A DNA stretch of 64,000 bases from E44-bin32 sp034430615. GTDB lineage: Bacteria; Chloroflexota; Anaerolineae; Anaerolineales; E44-bin32. Every line of letters starts with the position of its first letter. Position 1 is the stretch's first letter. The notes under the pieces were generated by a model. It had not been told where the DNA came from. It made no database searches and saw nothing but the letters and a program-made list of their open reading frames with translations. The stretch covers positions 1-64,000 of the forward strand of contig DAOUEJ010000165.1 in the NCBI GenBank assembly GCA_034430615.1. Reading direction: 5' to 3'. The position numbers and the translations under genes were made by a program. Positions 62,666-64,000 of the stretch are shown here, in pieces.

Positions 62666-63358
62666 TTACTTACGCGTGTCCTGCAGACGAACCCAGCCAT
62701 GGCGAAGAGCGTAGACCGCAGCCTGGGTGCGATCCTCGACGTCAAGCTTATGCAAGATCGCGGTCATATGGTTCTTCACGGTTTGATGGCTGATGCCGAG
62801 CTTAGCGGCGATTTCTTTATTGCTCATGCCGCGTGTGACAAACTGCAGGATCTCCATCTCACGAGGAGAGAGTGGCGTGAAGGCCTCCTTGTCGCCTTCC
62901 ACGTGCGGCCGACGTACCGCCTCCACTCCCTGCGAGAGCCACGCTTCCAGGCCCTCCTTATCGAAGACCTGGTCCCCGACAACGAAGAACCCTCGAGCAA
63001 CCTGGCGGACGATGTCCACCAGCTTACCTGCTTCAACATCTTTTGAGCAGTAGGCTGATGCTCCAGCACTGAAAGCATGCAAAACCTGCTCGACATCGTC
63101 ATATGCAGTCAAGAGTACGATCGATGTCGCAATGCGCTCTCCAACGATTTGGCGCGTGACCTGCATCCCGTTCATTGCCGGGAGATTCACGTCTACAAGG
63201 GCTACCATGGGGCGAAGCTCACGAATCAATTGAACACCGTCTTCACCGCTGGTACCCTCAGCAAGCACGTTGAGATCTTCTTCCGCATCAATCACGCTGC
63301 GAACACCCTCCCGGAAGAGAGGGTGATCATCGACAATGATGACCGTATATTCTTCCAT
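62666..63358 (-). CDS. NarL/DegU-type response regulator
   Basis: 230 residues. REC domain with D56 (VALVDVNLP) and a C-terminal LuxR-type HTH (LSPREMEILQFVTRGMSNKEIAAKLGISHQTVKNHM). The ATG at 63358 is 14 codons inside a longer frame and is supported by the family start EEYTVIIVDDHPLFREG. It lies 12 bases upstream of the kinase gene, and both lie next to the pilus locus, which they may control. Confidence 0.93.
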   Translation of the reverse strand: MEEYTVIIVDDHPLFREGVRSVIDAEEDLNVLAEGTSGEDGVQLIRELRPMVALVDVNLPAMNGMQVTRQIVGERIATSIVLLTAYDDVEQVLHAFSAGASAYCSKDVEAGKLVDIVRQVARGFFVVGDQVFDKEGLEAWLSQGVEAVRRPHVEGDKEAFTPLSPREMEILQFVTRGMSNKEIAAKLGISHQTVKNHMTAILHKLDVEDRTQAAVYALRHGWVRLQDTRK

Positions 63359-63387
63359 AGATGACCGCCTTATTTCTGGACCCGGCG

Positions 63388-63417
63388 AGTATAGCATATT
63401 CGACTCACGCTGAGCAA
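63388..63417 (-). promoter_or_regulatory. Promoter of the DegU/DegS-like pair
   Basis: On the minus strand TTGCTC (63412-63417), 18-bp spacer, TATACT (63388-63393). It lies just after the end of the next gene. Confidence 0.6.
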
Positions 63418-63423
63418 CTTAGA

Positions 63424-64000
63424 CTACCTCCAGCGGTATACACTCATATTCTCACCCCCTATTGAGGGGCTATACTTCCCCTCGGTTTGAAAGACGAGCA
63501 TTTTCCCTGTTGTAAGGCTCGGGTACCATCCCGGGAATGTCATCAAGTAATCCACACCGTAACCATTCATGAGACTTGCGAGCGCGGTCTCGTCACGCAT
63601 GATGGGGATTACCTCCGGTGAAACCAATCCTGCCAGATCTAGCAAATCTCGATCACCATAGTAACCGAGTGCGCCAATATCATGTGCTGCGATCAGGCTT
63701 GCCTGCGGCGTATTAGCCGAGATCCACCTCGCGCTGCGAACCATCTCACTTTCAATCACAGCAACATCCATGCCATACGCACGCGCCCCTAGGAAAATAA
63801 AAGCTGCCGCCGCAATGGGTAGGCTAATAATCCACGCCCGCGCCACGACCAGCCGCCCCCTGCTGGTTCCCAACCAGTGCAGGATGCCGATAGTGCCCTC
63901 GATCCCAAGCATGAGCAATACTGCGATAACTGGCATGCTGTAGCGCCCGTGCTGGTACGTCACCGGCAAGCGAATTGCATAGGCACCGAGATGAACGCAT
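63424..64000 (-). CDS. C-terminal part of a membrane glycosyltransferase-like protein (cut by window edge)
   Basis: The frame stays open to the right edge, so the real start lies outside; a TTG at 63969 is probably internal. Visible are a LPVTYQHGRYSMPVIAVLL motif and membrane helices (IAVLLMLGIEGTIGIL; IISLPIAAAAFIFLGA), then an extracytoplasmic region (SARWISANTPQASLIAAHDIGALGYYG; LVSPEVIPIMRD). This C-terminal part is seen in Chloroflexota dolichyl-phosphate-mannose-type or uncharacterised membrane glycosyltransferases. Function not certain. Confidence 0.7.
   Translation of the reverse strand, partial: CVHLGAYAIRLPVTYQHGRYSMPVIAVLLMLGIEGTIGILHWLGTSRGRLVVARAWIISLPIAAAAFIFLGARAYGMDVAVIESEMVRSARWISANTPQASLIAAHDIGALGYYGDRDLLDLAGLVSPEVIPIMRDETALASLMNGYGVDYLMTFPGWYPSLTTGKMLVFQTEGKYSPSIGGENMSVYRWR

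Overview
The window looks like chromosomal core sequence from a bacterium of the phylum Chloroflexota, most likely Anaerolineae or a close relative. This is inferred from gene content, not from a marker tree. The supporting signs are a NuoCD fusion, a T-box leader on valS, a monoderm-style Tad pilus locus with no outer-membrane secretin, DUF2203 and PSP1/RicT proteins, and cell-surface proteins with Thr-Pro-rich linkers before a C-terminal membrane segment. Gene density is high, neighbouring genes often overlap by ATGA, and GTG and TTG starts are common. I see no rRNA, tRNA, CRISPR array, prophage or insertion sequence.

Layout. 1-3669 (minus): a broken peptidase-S51-like gene, a PIG-L deacetylase, RicT, an Mrp-type ATPase that lacks the usual CxxC, and a small Cys-rich protein. 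3681-6773 (minus): nuoI, nuoCD and nuoB, which together make exactly the Q-module of complex I. An A-type Fe-S carrier (7025-7447) diverges from nuoB. 7543-9208: DUF2203, SH3-type and zinc-ribbon genes. 9286-11978 (minus): a four-subunit 2-oxoacid:ferredoxin oxidoreductase operon with a good terminator. 12217-17140 (minus): a class A beta-lactamase-like hydrolase, a CPBP protease, and valS with promoter and T-box. 17523-24155: a giant membrane sensor kinase diverging from a REC-ParA / Sir2 / GAF-kinase operon. 24152-27926: mutL and a small operon with HAD phosphatase and CoA-transferase genes. 28008-31197: three proteases in one overlapping operon. 31198-37321: mgtE behind a long structured leader, then lipid kinase, ChbG-like deacetylase, two methyltransferases, zinc-ribbon and Nudix genes. 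37380-43596: ribosomal protein L25, a repeat protein, a secreted protein, pth and mfd. 43610-48476 (minus): folC, lon and a lipoprotein. 48686-51991: a phosphonate-type ABC transporter with an enlarged permease. 52107-55085: HNH nuclease, unknown gene, hpf, and comF broken by an in-frame TAA. 55141-61421 (minus): Tad/Flp pilus locus flp-cpaB-cpaE-tadA-tadB-tadC. 61604-63358 (minus): a DegS/DegU-like two-component pair. 63424-64000: C-terminal part of a membrane glycosyltransferase-like protein.

How the parts fit. The left third is rich in iron-sulfur biology: complex I Q-module, ferredoxin oxidoreductase, A-type carrier, Mrp and RicT. The middle is signalling and envelope protein quality control. 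The right third is a pilus locus next to its probable regulators. The items I would look at first are the Mrp without its CxxC motif next to a Cys-rich protein, the REC-ParA/Sir2/kinase operon, the structured mgtE leader, the PhnE fusion, the 15-residue-repeat membrane protein with a possible attenuator, and the two genes broken by TAA inside the same octamer.
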